The notes under the pieces: generated by a model
The model's database searches: none
Seen by the model: the letters and a program-made list of their open reading frames with translations, nothing else
Told to the model about the DNA's origin: nothing
Origin: Candidatus Aerophobota bacterium
GTDB lineage: Bacteria; Aerophobota; Aerophobia; Aerophobales; B3-G15
Length of the DNA stretch: 50,669 nucleotides
Direction of reading: 5' to 3'
NCBI GenBank assembly: GCA_030615365.1
Contig: JAUWZM010000009.1
Location: 1-50,669 of the forward strand
Position numbers and translations under genes: made by a program
Shown: positions 36,041-42,782 of the stretch, in pieces
Numbering within the stretch: the stretch's first letter is position 1
Layout of the letters: every line of letters begins with the position of its first letter

Positions 36041-36226
36041 CTAAAATTTTACAATCTCTACTTTATTATCCATTACCCAGCTCTCGATATCTTTTTCATC
36101 AAAGAGTACCTTCGCCCCCAGTTTTACATAGGGAATTCTTCTCTGGTTAACCCAAAGGTACAAAGTGCTCTTATTGACCTTAATAAGACGGGCTAACTCC
36201 TTCACACTTAGCAGCTCAGAAACCAT
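36041..36226 (-). CDS. Excisionase-like MerR/HTH_17 DNA-binding protein
   Basis: 61 aa: LLSVKELARLIKVNKSTLYLWVNQRRIPYVKLG and FDEKDIESWV are the classic small winged helix of excisionase-family proteins. It likely directs island excision or regulates int. Its start overlaps the end of the XRE gene and int follows 24 bp later, so the three form one operon. Confidence 0.88.
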   Translation of the reverse strand: MVSELLSVKELARLIKVNKSTLYLWVNQRRIPYVKLGAKVLFDEKDIESWVMDNKVEIVKF

Positions 36227-36509
36227 TTACATAGTCTCCTTTCCTAATAGCTTTAATATCGCTACCTGCTCTTAACAATTTTATAAGTTCATTCCCTCTG
36301 GCCTCATAAAACTGATCCAATTCTTCTCTCAGGATTTCCACAGTAATTCCCAATATCTTTGCTATCTGCACCATTCGTTTCTCACAAGGAAGGGACTGGC
36401 CTCTCTCCCAGGAGTCAATGCAGAATGAGCTAATGTCAATTAACAAGCCCATACCCCGTTGGGATAACCCCCTTGCCTTTCTTCGAGCCTTTATTGGATT
36501 TTCTACCAT
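36216..36509 (-). CDS. XRE-family transcriptional regulator
   Basis: 97 aa from the ATG 36507-36509, which has AGGAGG eight to nine bases upstream; a start 17 codons earlier is less likely. Helix-turn-helix ARRKARGLSQRGMGLLIDIS and DSWERGQSLPCEKRMVQIAKILGI. Probable island repressor controlling its own operon with xis and int. The promoter assigned to it (36917-36944) lies 400 bp upstream, giving a long structured leader. Confidence 0.86.
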   Translation of the reverse strand: MVENPIKARRKARGLSQRGMGLLIDISSFCIDSWERGQSLPCEKRMVQIAKILGITVEILREELDQFYEARGNELIKLLRAGSDIKAIRKGDYVNGF

Positions 36510-36561
36510 GTTTTTCACCCTCCTCTTCTTTTTTTCAGTAGTGTTAAAAATACTTTCCACT

Positions 36562-36652
36562 CTCTCTCCCCTTGCGAGAAAGAGTTGAGATGAAGAAATT
36601 AACTTCCTTCCATTCTCCCTCTCCCCTTGCGGGAGAGGGTTGGGGTGAGGGG
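36562..36652. repeat. CTCTCCCCTTGCGGGAGAG-type hairpins
   Basis: Two adjacent copies of a dispersed repeat: a decayed one (36565-36594) and a clean one (36617-36652) with arms CCCTCTCCC and GGGAGAGGG followed by GGTTGGGGTGAGGGG. This sequence type recurs between genes of many unrelated bacteria. It lies in the long leader of the XRE gene. Confidence 0.6.
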
Positions 36653-36691
36653 TAAGTATCTTTTTTGCCCTCCCTTTTCTTTTCGTTCTGG

Positions 36692-36834
36692 TTGACTTAA
36701 TTCCCTTTTGTGCTTTAATAAAAATGGCGCTGCACTAAAAAGAGAGGTAGTTCGCTGGTCGCGTCCTGCTGTTTCTTTCTGGTGTTTTTAGTCGCCATAA
36801 TGGGGGAGTTACCGCTCCCCCATTTTCTTTATGA
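36692..36834 (+). ncRNA. Candidate structured small RNA with promoter and terminator
   Basis: Plus strand: TTGACT (36692-36697), 17 bp, TTAATA (36715-36720), then about 100 nt, then a terminator-like hairpin with 10-bp arms AATGGGGGAG/CTCCCCCATT (36799-36824) and TTTTCTTT. Inside, ATGGCG + ACTAAAA (36724-36740) pair with TTTTAGT + CGCCAT (36786-36798) with a 4-nt bulge. No protein-coding frame on this strand. The same DNA on the minus strand lies in the XRE leader, where the long stem is followed by TTTTTATT and a 27-codon frame (MATKNTRKKQQDATS...) starts just after the GGGGGAG hairpin. Direction is therefore uncertain. Confidence 0.5.
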
Positions 36835-36916
36835 CAGCTCGTTCCTCTTACCGGTTAATATTGACTCTCAATAATCCTTCTCAATACATCTATTTTCCAA
36901 TTATTACTACTATATA

Positions 36917-36944
36917 TTATATCACAATTTAGGACGTTGTCAAG
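36917..36944 (-). promoter_or_regulatory. Consensus promoter upstream of XRE–xis–int
   Basis: TTGACA (36939-36944), 16 bp, TATAAT (36917-36922): both hexamers perfect. It begins right after the CGNR gene and faces the XRE operon across a 400-bp leader that contains hairpins and repeats. Confidence 0.75.
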
Positions 36945-36956
36945 TCTATTTCTTAT

Positions 36957-37523
36957 TTATCTTCCTAATAGATGTTTTTGTGCCCAAACCCGATTAGCAC
37001 ACCTCTTTGAGCAATACTGTTGATCCGACCTTTTAGGAATGAAGATTTTACCACAGTCCTGAGCTTTGCATTTTCTTACATTGATAGTACCACGCCACAC
37101 GTAATAGATCCATTGAAACAATACAGATTTATTATCCGAGAGAGGAGTATAAACCATCGGTATTTGATTATCCAGAGCTCCAACAACTGAAAAGGATTTC
37201 TCGAAAACTCTTAAATCCTTTTTCGTAGGGGTTCGTTTTTGTAAAGCCTTGTCTGTCATTTCTTTGAAAAGCTGGAAATCGGAAGGAGTTAACTCTAACC
37301 TATGTGCAGGTAATCCGGAACTATGTTTGACTGATGACAATTTGGTAGGTTTCTTCGACTGTTCCTTTGAAACATTTCGGGCCAGACCGCGCCAATCTTC
37401 ATTATAATAGTAGACTCCAATCTTCTTGAAATTACCCTCAGGTGGCCTGTCATAAACAATTAGAGGACATGCTGAAGAAATATTGAGTGTTTGGCTATTT
37501 TTTTTAGTTTCATCTTTTGTCAA
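36957..37523 (-). CDS. CGNR-type zinc-finger protein
   Basis: 188 aa. The C-terminal 40 residues carry C-x4-C-x13-C-x3-C (KCKAQDCGKIF, then YCSKRCANRVWAQKH), close to the CGNR zinc finger, a presumed DNA-binding module of bacterial regulators and mobile elements. The N-terminal ~145 residues, rich in Lys and Ser, are unrecognised. Full-length relatives usually have a longer N-terminal domain, so this may be a shortened form; upstream frame 37564-37971 could be its decayed beginning. Function in the island unknown. Confidence 0.7.
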   Translation of the reverse strand: MTKDETKKNSQTLNISSACPLIVYDRPPEGNFKKIGVYYYNEDWRGLARNVSKEQSKKPTKLSSVKHSSGLPAHRLELTPSDFQLFKEMTDKALQKRTPTKKDLRVFEKSFSVVGALDNQIPMVYTPLSDNKSVLFQWIYYVWRGTINVRKCKAQDCGKIFIPKRSDQQYCSKRCANRVWAQKHLLGR

Positions 37524-37563
37524 TTCTTTACCCCTGCAATTCTTACGGTCTTATGATTTCAAC

Positions 37564-37971
37564 TTATGGTCTTCGCCTCAAGATAGCACTGGCCCTTGAA
37601 GTAAAGCTTCGTAGATTTTCACCAATCAATCTTGGAAAACTTGATCCGCACACATCTATAATCATCGCAAGTAACTTCATAACCCAGGTATATTTACATT
37701 CCCGGCACCAATCAATATATTGTATGTTTTCAAGCTGATCTGTAAAGGTCTTGAATAAATGTAAAATAATGCGCAATTGGGTGCCGTGAGAGTCTTTCCT
37801 GTACAAAATCTGAAGTAACAGGATTGCAGTCTTAGTCGGTTCTTCCTTGTCTTTCGCTTTTAGCTTATCATGTTCTCTTTTACTTGGTGGGCTTATTAGC
37901 TGTGGTTTGGCACGGTGTCGGAGGTGGGATACGATCGGCCCTATTTCCTCTATTTGCCAGGATAGGATCAA
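37564..37971 (-). CDS. Doubtful 135-codon frame, unrecognised
   Basis: Opens with a TTG right after an in-frame stop and lacks a clear ribosome-binding site. A WCRECKYTW stretch with two Cys could be half of a metal site. No family recognised. It may be debris of the CGNR gene 5' end or a non-coding open stretch. Confidence 0.2.
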   Translation of the reverse strand: MILSWQIEEIGPIVSHLRHRAKPQLISPPSKREHDKLKAKDKEEPTKTAILLLQILYRKDSHGTQLRIILHLFKTFTDQLENIQYIDWCRECKYTWVMKLLAMIIDVCGSSFPRLIGENLRSFTSRASAILRRRP

Positions 37972-38181
37972 TCGCTTTTAGATAGTATATTTGAGCCAGA
38001 TTTCACACCTTCACCAGCATGTAAGTTTTTGCAGCTTTTGTCAGCATTTTTAACCTAAATTCGATCCAACCTTCTACTTATCCTTAGGGCAGATAGAAAA
38101 TTCCTAATAATGAGAGAACCATCAATATTGAATCAGTGATGAAGAACAATCACGTTCTTCTATTCATTATCTCTTTTCCTG

Positions 38182-38682
38182 TTATCGGCCCTCCATGACT
38201 ATCGTGACTCTTACCCATCCCTCTTTGGTGGTGGGAGTAACTTGAGTCACCTTCCCTTTCTTGTCTACCACATTGTCATCGCCAGACTTGACGAAAACTT
38301 TATCTCCCACTTCCACCCTGGCAGCCTCGGTGAACTCCCAATAGTCTGTACCAGAGATATGCGGCACCTCTAGATGCTTTCGCTGTTCGCTGGTGGTCCC
38401 CTCGTTCTTAGTTAGCTTAATTACACATGGTACTCGTACCTTGGGTTGAATTTGTACCATTTCCTTATCCACCTCCTCCCTCAACTTCTCAATCTTCTTA
38501 TCTAACCTCCTCTCCATCCTCCGAACTCCAATAGCCAGCGTAATGATCATCACCACAATGATAGTAAGAATAACATAGGGGACTGGTGAAAAAGTCCTTC
38601 TCACTTTCGGGGGTGGAGGGTACCATCGCCGAAAAGGCTCTTTCTGGCACCCCATCCCTGAAAAATCATGAAAAACTACCAA
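38182..38682 (-). CDS. Membrane-anchored coiled-coil protein of unknown function
   Basis: 166 aa: a Pro-rich N-terminus (WYPPPPKVRR), one membrane helix (YVILTIIVVMIITLAIGV, residues ~36-53), a charged coiled coil (RRMERRLDKKIEKLREEVDKE), then an ~85-residue beta-rich soluble domain ending in VRVTIVMEGR. The domain fold is not recognised. It sits 55 bp after the truncated PglZ gene on the same strand, so it may have been joined to the operon when PglZ was cut short. Start codon choice is uncertain. Confidence 0.55.
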   Translation of the reverse strand: MVVFHDFSGMGCQKEPFRRWYPPPPKVRRTFSPVPYVILTIIVVMIITLAIGVRRMERRLDKKIEKLREEVDKEMVQIQPKVRVPCVIKLTKNEGTTSEQRKHLEVPHISGTDYWEFTEAARVEVGDKVFVKSGDDNVVDKKGKVTQVTPTTKEGWVRVTIVMEGR

Positions 38683-38737
38683 AGACGACCTCAGAGTAGG
38701 ACGAATTCCCTGGACCTACACCCAAATTATAGCTTTT

Positions 38738-39657
38738 TCACCACTCTCCTAGGCTATTAATCTCAGACAATATGCCATTTTCCAGAATTTTCTCCACGCA
38801 AAAGGCAGATTGGCAGGTGGGACATTCAGTAAGGCCCGCAGCCCAAGGAGACAAATCGTAGGTTTTCTCGATCTCACGAGAAAGTCGTTTAAAATCTTCC
38901 TTATAGGTAGCATTATATAACCAATCTCTGACAAAGGCAAAACATGTACCTTCATGCCTATCATCTGCCCATGGTATAGCAAACACCGGAAATGAAGAGG
39001 GTTTTCCGCTACCGGCTCTGACCTCCGTCAAAATAAGATAAGTGGCAAAATATCGAGCCCATTTTCTGGAGAATTATCCCGCAGTTTTGGACCACCGAAC
39101 CTGTCTTCCACAAAATCACAAAAGACCTCGTAGGTTTCGTCTCTCCGAAGCTGTTTTGCGGTTATGTCCGGGGCTGCCAGCATTTTTCTGACTGTTTCGT
39201 TATCGAACAAGAGGACCCGAACATTTTCTGGTGTAAGGCAGTTACGCCAGAAAGATTTGTCCTTAGCTGCAAATCTTTTGGCAAGCAGGGGAACGATCTT
39301 TTCCAATTCACTCTCATGTACTGACTCAAACTCAACACCCCATCGCCTGAAAGATTGGAGTATCGTTTCCTCAAATACCTTCCCCGAGAATTCATACTCC
39401 TTAAGAACTGATAAATCCTCTCGAGTCAATCCTGGAAGATAGAGAACAAACTTGGGTCTTACATTCTTCTTCCAGGTAAGCTCAACTTCTGCCTTCACCT
39501 CAAGCTGGCTACCATTGTATTTAACCAGTCGAAAGTCATGCTTCAAGTACTCAACAACACCTTTCCATTGAGCAAATGGATCTAACCAGAGAATCAGCTC
39601 AGCATCGGGTGATTGAAAGTATTCACTAAACTCTGCCCGAAGTTCCTGGATAATCAT
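38738..39657 (-). pseudogene. pglZ: PglZ N-terminal fragment, frameshifted and truncated
   Basis: 209 codons open (WLDPFAQW, VKYNGSQLEVKAEVEL and FVLYLPGL are PglZ N-terminal features), then a stop. One base downstream in phase the match resumes: WARYFATYLILTEVRAGSGK, on to TECPTCQSAF, ending at 38738. The shift is at an A-run (T4 at 39062-39065); one extra A would fuse the frames. Even repaired, the alkaline-phosphatase-like catalytic domain expected in PglZ of BREX-type phage defence is missing. ATG overlaps the NTase stop (ATGA), so it was translationally coupled. The assignment rests on motif recall. Confidence 0.68.
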
Positions 39658-40505
39658 AGCTTTTCTTCTTCGAACGATTCTATGTTAAGTTCGTCTAATA
39701 AAGCGTTGACTCTTTCAAAAGCATCTCTTTTAACCCGCTCTCTTTCTTCCTCATCGTCTATCTCTAAGAAATTCACTACCCAGATAGGACCCGGTGTATC
39801 ATCAACATGATGAAACTTATTCCTTATTTTCCCAAGTCCTTCTCTAATAAGTCGATTGGAGCTAAGGGGTGCAAAAAGCTTGGCTAACTTCAGAGGGCCT
39901 CCCGGATAGTGAAAAATTGTATAATAGATATCATAGGCATCTTTCTCCTTATATCGGCTCCACAAAACCATTCCTTTCATAACAAGGAAGGGAATAACAC
40001 CCGCAACTTTAATGCCGACCCTATTTTTTGCGCCATCAGGCATTTTCCCATATAATTTCACCGAAAGACTATGTTGAAATACCAAATCACATCCTCTTGC
40101 TTTTCTCGCTCTTACATCCTGAACGCGTTGAGTTCTATGCGTCTTACCAGTTCCACCATACTCAGCAGCAAGAAAATGAATTTCAACAATTACTGGATCA
40201 CCAACATCTCTGTCGACAGTACGGTAGAAAGTAAAAGGCTGTTGACCTTGTTGATAGCCTCGTTTTTGCAGAAGCTGGAGTATAGTGTGGTATGTTTCAT
40301 CGGAGATTTTCTCGAAGTTTAATGCAACATCAATATCAAGGCTTCCCGTATGTTGGTCTTTTTTGTCCCCGAAGAGAAAGTAGGGTACCCAGCCTCCCAC
40401 CAGCACCAGGTTATCACGAAACTTCCCCAGTATAGTCATAAATTCAACTATTACTGACAAGCATATTTCCACTTCATCTTTTTTGTAATCTGCTTTTGTT
40501 ACCAT
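39654..40505 (-). CDS. AbiEii-like nucleotidyltransferase
   Basis: 283 aa. NTase-fold signature LVLVGGWVPYFLFG at 33-46 and the catalytic pair SLDIDVAL (Asp57, Asp59); a later KEKDAYDIYYTI resembles the C-terminal helical motif of AbiEii/AbiGii toxins. Such toxins act as NTP-transferases that modify tRNA, in type IV toxin–antitoxin and abortive-infection systems. The third carboxylate may be Glu108 (VEIHFL). It overlaps the AbiEi-like gene by 7 bp and PglZ by 4 bp. Both catalytic Asp are intact, so it could be active. Confidence 0.82.
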   Translation of the reverse strand: MVTKADYKKDEVEICLSVIVEFMTILGKFRDNLVLVGGWVPYFLFGDKKDQHTGSLDIDVALNFEKISDETYHTILQLLQKRGYQQGQQPFTFYRTVDRDVGDPVIVEIHFLAAEYGGTGKTHRTQRVQDVRARKARGCDLVFQHSLSVKLYGKMPDGAKNRVGIKVAGVIPFLVMKGMVLWSRYKEKDAYDIYYTIFHYPGGPLKLAKLFAPLSSNRLIREGLGKIRNKFHHVDDTPGPIWVVNFLEIDDEEERERVKRDAFERVNALLDELNIESFEEEKL

Positions 40506-41572
40506 TGAGCCCTCAAGCGTGTTTTTAAGAGAAATTGGGCTGCCTCTTCTCCCCGCCCTCTGTAACTTTGCAAATCTAAATAGAGTTGAACATCAGAAAC
40601 AACCTTTATCCCGTTTATATCCTGCAGTCCATAAAAAATCCCCTCATCATACGGTTCCAAGATGGAAACATTTTGCCCGGAAGAAACTTCCTTCCAATTT
40701 AATGCCTGTGCGACATCCCCTAAGGAATCCTGGATATAAGCAAAAACTCTCGTATATCTCAAAGAAGGTGCCACTAAGGCAGCCCCGGAGGTCAGAGTAA
40801 AGGCATAACTAATTCTGTTAGCTTTACAGTAGTCAGCAATTCTCTGCTCAATTTCTTTTGGTCCATCAAATGAATAGAAATTTTTCAACTTGTTTTTTCG
40901 ATAGGCATAGTTTTCAGCCCATTTTTGCAAAAGAGTCTCTGGATTCAGCGTGCGAAACCTCAAATTTCTCCTGGTTGTCACTTCTTCTATAAACTCATAA
41001 TCCAAGAGTTTTTTCTTTATGTTTGAAGCCAAGCCAAGACTTATATTCGCTTCTTTTGCCAGCTCCTTAACACCCCATTCTCTTCTTGGACTGCACAAAA
41101 GCACCCTCAAGGCACGAGTAGATTTTGGAGCGAATAGAGACTTTAGAACCCTTTTGGCAGGATAGAGATTTGGCCGTCCTTGGATATTAATGTATAGGTT
41201 ATCAAATTCAAGAAGACAATTTCCGGCAACATCTATGCACCCTATGCCAGTTTCCCGACATATCTTTATAGACTCCTTTGACAAATAAGGCGCTCCAAAT
41301 ACTCCATAGGCATCTTTCCTCCCTGATACTAAAGCCTGTAATTGATTTGCGGCCATTCGAACATAACGTGGTTGCCCGATAGATTTCACCTCAAACAAAA
41401 GTGAGTACTGTTTTTTCCCTTTGGTTTTCACATTTACTATGAAGTCCGGTTGGGGGAGGGACGAATTATCACCCGGATAAGGTTCCACATCAATGATTTT
41501 TATGATAGTAATATCTTCCAATATTTGCCTGACTGCATCCTGTAGTTTTCTTAGACACTCAATTTCTTTCAT
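40499..41572 (-). CDS. AbiEi-like winged-helix protein with nuclease-like N-terminus
   Basis: 357 aa. Residues ~155-205 form a winged helix (LCSPRREWGVKELAKEANIS, then ASNIKKKLLDYEFIEE) and the C-terminal half has TSGAALVAPSLRYTRVFAYI, typical of AbiEi-family antitoxins. The first 130 residues look like a PD-(D/E)XK fold: PDF at 42-44, FEVKS with E61/K63, and a following NQLQ. AbiEi proteins repress their own promoter through inverted repeats, and two such palindromes flank the promoter here. Likely antitoxin/repressor for the NTase; the nuclease-like part is either catalytic or a relic. Weak ribosome-binding site. Confidence 0.78.
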   Translation of the reverse strand: MKEIECLRKLQDAVRQILEDITIIKIIDVEPYPGDNSSLPQPDFIVNVKTKGKKQYSLLFEVKSIGQPRYVRMAANQLQALVSGRKDAYGVFGAPYLSKESIKICRETGIGCIDVAGNCLLEFDNLYINIQGRPNLYPAKRVLKSLFAPKSTRALRVLLCSPRREWGVKELAKEANISLGLASNIKKKLLDYEFIEEVTTRRNLRFRTLNPETLLQKWAENYAYRKNKLKNFYSFDGPKEIEQRIADYCKANRISYAFTLTSGAALVAPSLRYTRVFAYIQDSLGDVAQALNWKEVSSGQNVSILEPYDEGIFYGLQDINGIKVVSDVQLYLDLQSYRGRGEEAAQFLLKTRLRAQW

Positions 41573-41593
41573 AATGTTTCAGCTTATGTTGGT

Positions 41594-41611
41594 TTTCAGC
41601 AATCGTTGAAA
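41594..41611. promoter_or_regulatory. Operator palindrome O1 of the AbiE-like operon
   Basis: TTTCAGCAATCGTTGAAA: arms TTTCARC/GTTGAAA around AATC, one mismatch. It begins at the -10 edge and covers the expected transcription start, so binding would block initiation. Near-identical to O2 66 bp away. Confidence 0.75.
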
Positions 41612-41639
41612 TAATACAATATAATGAAACCATTGTCAA
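41611..41639 (-). promoter_or_regulatory. Strong promoter of the AbiE-like/PglZ operon
   Basis: TTGACA (41634-41639), exactly 17 bp, TATTAT (41611-41616). Near-perfect sigma-70-type promoter about 30 nt upstream of the first gene. Confidence 0.82.
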
Positions 41640-41659
41640 CCTTTCACCATTTGTATCCG

Positions 41660-41677
41660 TTTCAACAATCGTTGAAA
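41660..41677. promoter_or_regulatory. Operator palindrome O2 of the AbiE-like operon
   Basis: TTTCAACAATCGTTGAAA, perfect 7-bp arms around AATC, upstream of the -35. With O1 it could support cooperative binding or looping. The remaining ~135 bp to the relE remnant holds no recognisable feature. Confidence 0.75.
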
Positions 41678-41814
41678 AAGAGCATTCTGATGAAAATTAA
41701 AATCTCCACACCGTATCTTGTTCTGTCATCTTGTCGCCAGCGGTTGCGGTCAGCGATGGCACGGTTAACAGAAAATGACGGATAATCTCTACAACTTATT
41801 TTTCTCCATTAAAA

Positions 41815-42142
41815 CTACTGTCCCTCTATTTCCCGCCGAGTCCACTCATGATCCCTAATGGCTCTCGTGATCACGTTATTGATTGCGGCTTCAAAGCGAT
41901 TACGAGGGATTACCGCCAGAACTATTACTGTGTTGTCCCGAACATGGAAGATAATTCTGTAACCAAGCGCCCTTAAACGGAAAAGTGATATCTTGTGGGA
42001 TAGCTTAATCTTCTTGATGGGTTTGCTTGTAGGAAAGGGATTGTTGCTCCAACATCTTAAGCTTCTCCAATGCCTTCCGCCTCACCTTGGGTCCGATTTG
42101 AAATAAGTCTTCCTTCCCGAAATCCGAGACAACCGCCCTAAT
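41815..42142 (-). pseudogene. RelE/ParE-type toxin remnant, frameshifted
   Basis: Frame one reads DFGKEDLFQIGPKVRRKALEK and stops; a different frame continues IKKIKLSHKISLF, then YRIIFHVRDNTVIVLAVIPR, the RelE/ParE core. The shift lies near 42007-42030. There is no normal start codon (ATT is first). It immediately follows the Phd-type antitoxin, the standard order for a type II pair. Toxin is therefore probably dead. Confidence 0.65.
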
Positions 42143-42144
42143 GC

Positions 42145-42411
42145 TTAGCCAATTTCTTCTTCCGTTTGAGCAATCAACTCATCCAGATTCGTAACCTGGC
42201 CGGCGAGTGCCTGTTTTAGTGATTGTTTTAAGCGCGCCTTAAATTGGGGGTGATTCAACAAAATAAAGTCTTCAAGATTGTCCTCGGTGATCCCCTGAAT
42301 AATCGCCCGTGGCCTTCCTCGGTACGTAATCAAAACTTGCTCACCCCGATCCGTCTTCTTCAGAATCTCGCCCGCCTTAAGCCTCAACTCTCTCACGCCT
42401 GCAAAGAACAT
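42145..42411 (-). CDS. Phd/YefM-type antitoxin
   Basis: 88 aa from the ATG 42409-42411, which has AGGAGG close upstream. VRELRLKAGEILKKTDRGEQVLITYRGRPRAI is the Phd/YefM DNA-binding fold; the acidic helical C-terminus (LDELIAQTEEEIG) would bind the toxin. An in-frame start 54 codons earlier is not homologous and is rejected. Its cognate toxin is frameshifted, so this is an orphan antitoxin. Confidence 0.8.
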   Translation of the reverse strand: MFFAGVRELRLKAGEILKKTDRGEQVLITYRGRPRAIIQGITEDNLEDFILLNHPQFKARLKQSLKQALAGQVTNLDELIAQTEEEIG

Positions 42412-42453
42412 GCCTCCTCCTAATATCCCTTGGTATTTAAATGTTTCACTTTT

Positions 42454-42467
42454 GTATAACACTATAC
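42454..42467. promoter_or_regulatory. Candidate operator of the Phd/RelE pair
   Basis: GTATAACACTATAC: arms GTATA/TATAC with a 4-bp centre, about 45 bp upstream of the antitoxin start, overlapping a -10-like TTATAC. Short, so chance is possible. Confidence 0.35.
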
Positions 42468-42678
42468 TACTTTGAATGGGTAAGCCAAGTTTTCCCCTGA
42501 TTGTCTGCATTAGAATCGCAAGGCTGGTAAAACGCTGCAAGCTTTGTGACCGTATTGTGACTATGAAGTGCATAAAACTGTAATAAACAATAGAAACAAT
42601 GGAATGAATAGAATCGTGGAATTTGGCTTTCAGAAAATATTTGGGCAGTCAGGAGTGATTCTACGGCTTGGCTGGGAA

Positions 42679-42720
42679 CGGATTATGAGTCCGCTGCTCT
42701 GCCAACTGAGCTATGGGCCC
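42679..42720 (-). repeat. Displaced tRNA 5' half (distal att site)
   Basis: Perfect 42-bp copy of 34901-34942: 5' end, D-arm and anticodon arm of the CAT-anticodon tRNA, with no 3' half following. It marks the far end of the island and still lies behind a good promoter, so it may yield a half-tRNA transcript. Confidence 0.9.
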
Positions 42721-42740
42721 TTATCCCTCATCTATTTAGA

Positions 42741-42768
42741 ATTTTACTAAAAAATTTTCTCCTGTCAA
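42741..42768 (-). promoter_or_regulatory. Native tRNA promoter, orphaned by the island
   Basis: TTGACA (42763-42768), 16 bp, TAAAAT (42741-42746), ending 20 bp before the tRNA 5' base at 42720. Before integration it would have driven the intact tRNA; now it points at the half-tRNA and the Phd antitoxin gene. Confidence 0.7.
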
Positions 42769-42782
42769 CAAAACACACAATC

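Larger units (their letters stand above)
34901..42720. mobile_element. tRNA-integrated genomic island (~7.8 kb)
   Basis: Bounded by perfect 42-bp att repeats from the tRNA 5' half. Next to one end are a tyrosine integrase, an excisionase-like helix-turn-helix protein and an XRE regulator. Cargo: CGNR zinc-finger protein, a membrane protein, the PglZ/NTase/AbiEi-like operon and a Phd/RelE remnant. No conjugation, capsid or replication genes, so it is either a small integrative element or a decayed one. All genes lie on the minus strand. Confidence 0.88.

Noticed and set aside
36724..36798. Retron-type msr/msd RNA
   Set aside because: No reverse transcriptase gene is present on the island, and the fold lacks the expected inverted a1/a2 plus branching G arrangement.
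36799..36824. A plain terminator for the CGNR gene
   Set aside because: On the CGNR strand the hairpin is followed by ATTATGG, not a U-run; the T-run is on the other strand. Kept as part of the structured segment instead.
38738..39031. A separate 97-aa protein starting MTEVRAGSGK
   Set aside because: The frame continues upstream with clear PglZ-like residues (WARYFATYLIL) joined to the preceding frame by a one-base shift, so it is the broken end of pglZ.
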